DNA of 43,254 nt from an uncultured Clostridium sp. (GTDB lineage Bacteria; Bacillota_I; Bacilli_A; RF39; UBA660), in contig CABUQZ010000015.1 in assembly GCA_902493795.1 (NCBI GenBank), positions 1 to 43,254 of the forward strand, in the 5' to 3' direction. A model generated the notes under the pieces. It was not told the DNA's origin. It did no database searches and saw only the letters and a program-made list of their open reading frames with translations. Every line of letters begins with the position of its first letter. Within the stretch, counting starts at the first letter, position 1. Shown in pieces: positions 41,993 through 43,254 of this stretch. The position numbers and the translations under genes are program-made.

Positions 41993-43138
41993 ATGGATAT
42001 AAATGATTATAAAAATACATTAGATAATAAAATAGTTTTGATAACAGGTGCAGGTGGAGGAATTGGTTTTGAAACTGCTAAATGTTTTGCAATAATGGGA
42101 GCAAAAGTAATCATTTTAGAGATTGATAAAGAAAAAGGGGAAAGTGCAGAAAGAAAAATCAATTCAATATATAAAGATAAAGTTGAGTTCTATAATATAG
42201 ATTTAGCAGAAGAAAATAGCATATTAAAAATGAAAGAATATGTACTTGATAAATATGGCTCTCCTGATATAGTCTTTAATAATGCTGCAATACTTCATTT
42301 AGGAGAAATAGGAAAAGTTAGTAGTAATGAATGGGATAATAGTTATCTTGTGAATTTTAAAGCACCAGTTTTATTAGTAAGCTGCTTTTTAGATGAAATG
42401 AAAAAGAGAAATAGAGGTACATTTGTGTTTGTTTCTAGTTCTGGAGCAGCCTCATATATGGGTGCTTATGAAATTTTTAAAACAGCTCAAGTAGAATTAA
42501 GTAATACTTTATCAATGGAATTAGAAAACACTAATATATATTCATATACAATAAGTCCAGGTTTAGTAAAGACAGAAACTGCTATGAAATCAATAGAAGT
42601 TGTTGCAAGGAGTATGAATATTTCATTAGAAGAATTTTATGAGATGAATAAAGAACACATTATAAGTGTAGAAGATGCTTCTCTTGGTTTTGCATTATCA
42701 GTATTAAATGCTAAAGATTATAACGGACAAGAAATTGGTTCTATACAGGTATTAAATGGATTAGAAAAGAGAAATGAATCGTATAGAAGTTGTAATTTTG
42801 AACTCCTATTACGAATTATTAAGACTTATGAAGAACAATACTTTGGATGGAAAAAACGAAATATCTTTGAAAGGCAATGGGTATTACGAGATTTTAAAAA
42901 GTGTGTTGGAAAGTCAGCAGATGAAGTATATAAAATAATGAAAAGTATGGAAAAAGGTAAAGGGATTTTAACTCCTCCTGAATATAAATTATTAGAAACA
43001 TTAATAGTCTATTGGGAACATCAATATCAATTATTACAAGGATTTGAAAAAAATAAAGAAAAACTACAAGAAAATGGTAATATTATAAAGGGTTGGATAT
43101 TAGATATTAAAACTTGTATAAATAAAAGTGATTGCTAA
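41993..43138 (+). CDS. Short-chain dehydrogenase/reductase with C-terminal extension
   Basis: A 381-residue protein. Residues about 10-255 are a classical SDR: NAD(P) motif TGAGGGIGFETAK (19-31), an acidic residue after the second strand (LEID, suggesting NAD preference), NNAAI (about 96-100), Ser in FVSSSGAAS, YEIFK (YxxxK catalytic Tyr and Lys) and SPGLVKTETAM. The last 120 residues (from about 262) form a helical extension with many aromatic and charged residues, which I do not recognise. ATG 41993 follows GAGGTAG. No pathway context. Confidence 0.88.
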   Translation: MDINDYKNTLDNKIVLITGAGGGIGFETAKCFAIMGAKVIILEIDKEKGESAERKINSIYKDKVEFYNIDLAEENSILKMKEYVLDKYGSPDIVFNNAAILHLGEIGKVSSNEWDNSYLVNFKAPVLLVSCFLDEMKKRNRGTFVFVSSSGAASYMGAYEIFKTAQVELSNTLSMELENTNIYSYTISPGLVKTETAMKSIEVVARSMNISLEEFYEMNKEHIISVEDASLGFALSVLNAKDYNGQEIGSIQVLNGLEKRNESYRSCNFELLLRIIKTYEEQYFGWKKRNIFERQWVLRDFKKCVGKSADEVYKIMKSMEKGKGILTPPEYKLLETLIVYWEHQYQLLQGFEKNKEKLQENGNIIKGWILDIKTCINKSDC

Positions 43139-43153
43139 ATTACAAGTATACTT

Positions 43154-43192
43154 TAAGATGTAAATAATTTAATATTTATATCTTATTTTTTT
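43154..43192 (+). terminator. Intrinsic terminator after the SDR gene
   Basis: A 13-bp stem with one G-U pair (43154-43166 with 43173-43185) and a T-run. Confidence 0.85.
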
Positions 43193-43254
43193 ATGTTAAA
43201 TTATTTACCAAGAGTTTAAGTGAGAACGGCAAATTACAGAGGTCATAGAATCTA

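Overview
The window is AT-rich (below about one third G+C by eye) and gene-dense, with short intergenic gaps, purine-rich Shine-Dalgarno sites, T-box leaders, a glmS ribozyme, MraZ/RsmH/FtsL/PBP division genes and a DnaI-type helicase loader. This points to a low-GC Bacillota (Bacilli or Clostridia, possibly an uncultured gut lineage). Several genes end in TGA and TGG encodes Trp throughout, so the standard bacterial code applies, not the Mycoplasma code. The order was not determined.

Left part (1-7 kb): a large gene open at the left edge carries two tandem copies of a roughly 490-residue unit with a papain-like Cys/His/Ser-Ser-Trp-Gly signature. It is followed by a three-way-junction-like inverted repeat, an unknown gene, dnaI, and convergent glmS. 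glmS has a clear self-cleaving glmS ribozyme leader and diverges from the next operon.

Exopolysaccharide-like operon (7.0-15.1 kb): seven tightly packed genes: a VTC/polyphosphate-polymerase-type tunnel protein, a DUF4956 membrane protein, a CotH-type secreted kinase, a membrane-anchored clan-A-like glycosidase with a C-terminal binding domain, a membrane-anchored HEAT-like protein, a processive family-2 glycosyltransferase and a secreted GH18-like TIM-barrel protein. This looks like one surface-polymer synthesis, modification and trimming machine and is the most interesting system in the window.

Housekeeping core (15.1-31 kb): a T-box controls thrS, which lacks the N-terminal TGS domain. 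mraZ-rsmH-ftsL-pbp follows, with three MraZ boxes. Then come def, a tiny YjcZ-like protein, a decayed gene, recD2, a 52-residue membrane protein, an HD protein, a PF06541-type membrane protein and a membrane-anchored unknown. An alanine T-box controls cmk together with alaS.

Right part (31-43 kb): two unknown genes, an OmpR-family two-component pair, tRNA-Met(CAT), and a lone HipA-like kinase gene lying between the tRNA 3' end and an 11-bp repeat of it exactly 1200 bp further on. After a 662-bp gene-free stretch come an Asn-rich DUF2628-like membrane protein, a lipoprotein, a Ca2+/cation antiporter, a Nudix hydrolase, an XRE regulator with membrane helices, a methyltransferase, a TfoX C-terminal-domain gene broken by an early stop, and an SDR oxidoreductase with an unusual C-terminal extension. 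This end has the most gene debris and looks like the accessory part of the window.

Promoters are strikingly uniform: many carry an extended -10 (TGnTAnnAT), often 17 bases after a TTGAnn-like -35. Most genes end in strong intrinsic terminators.
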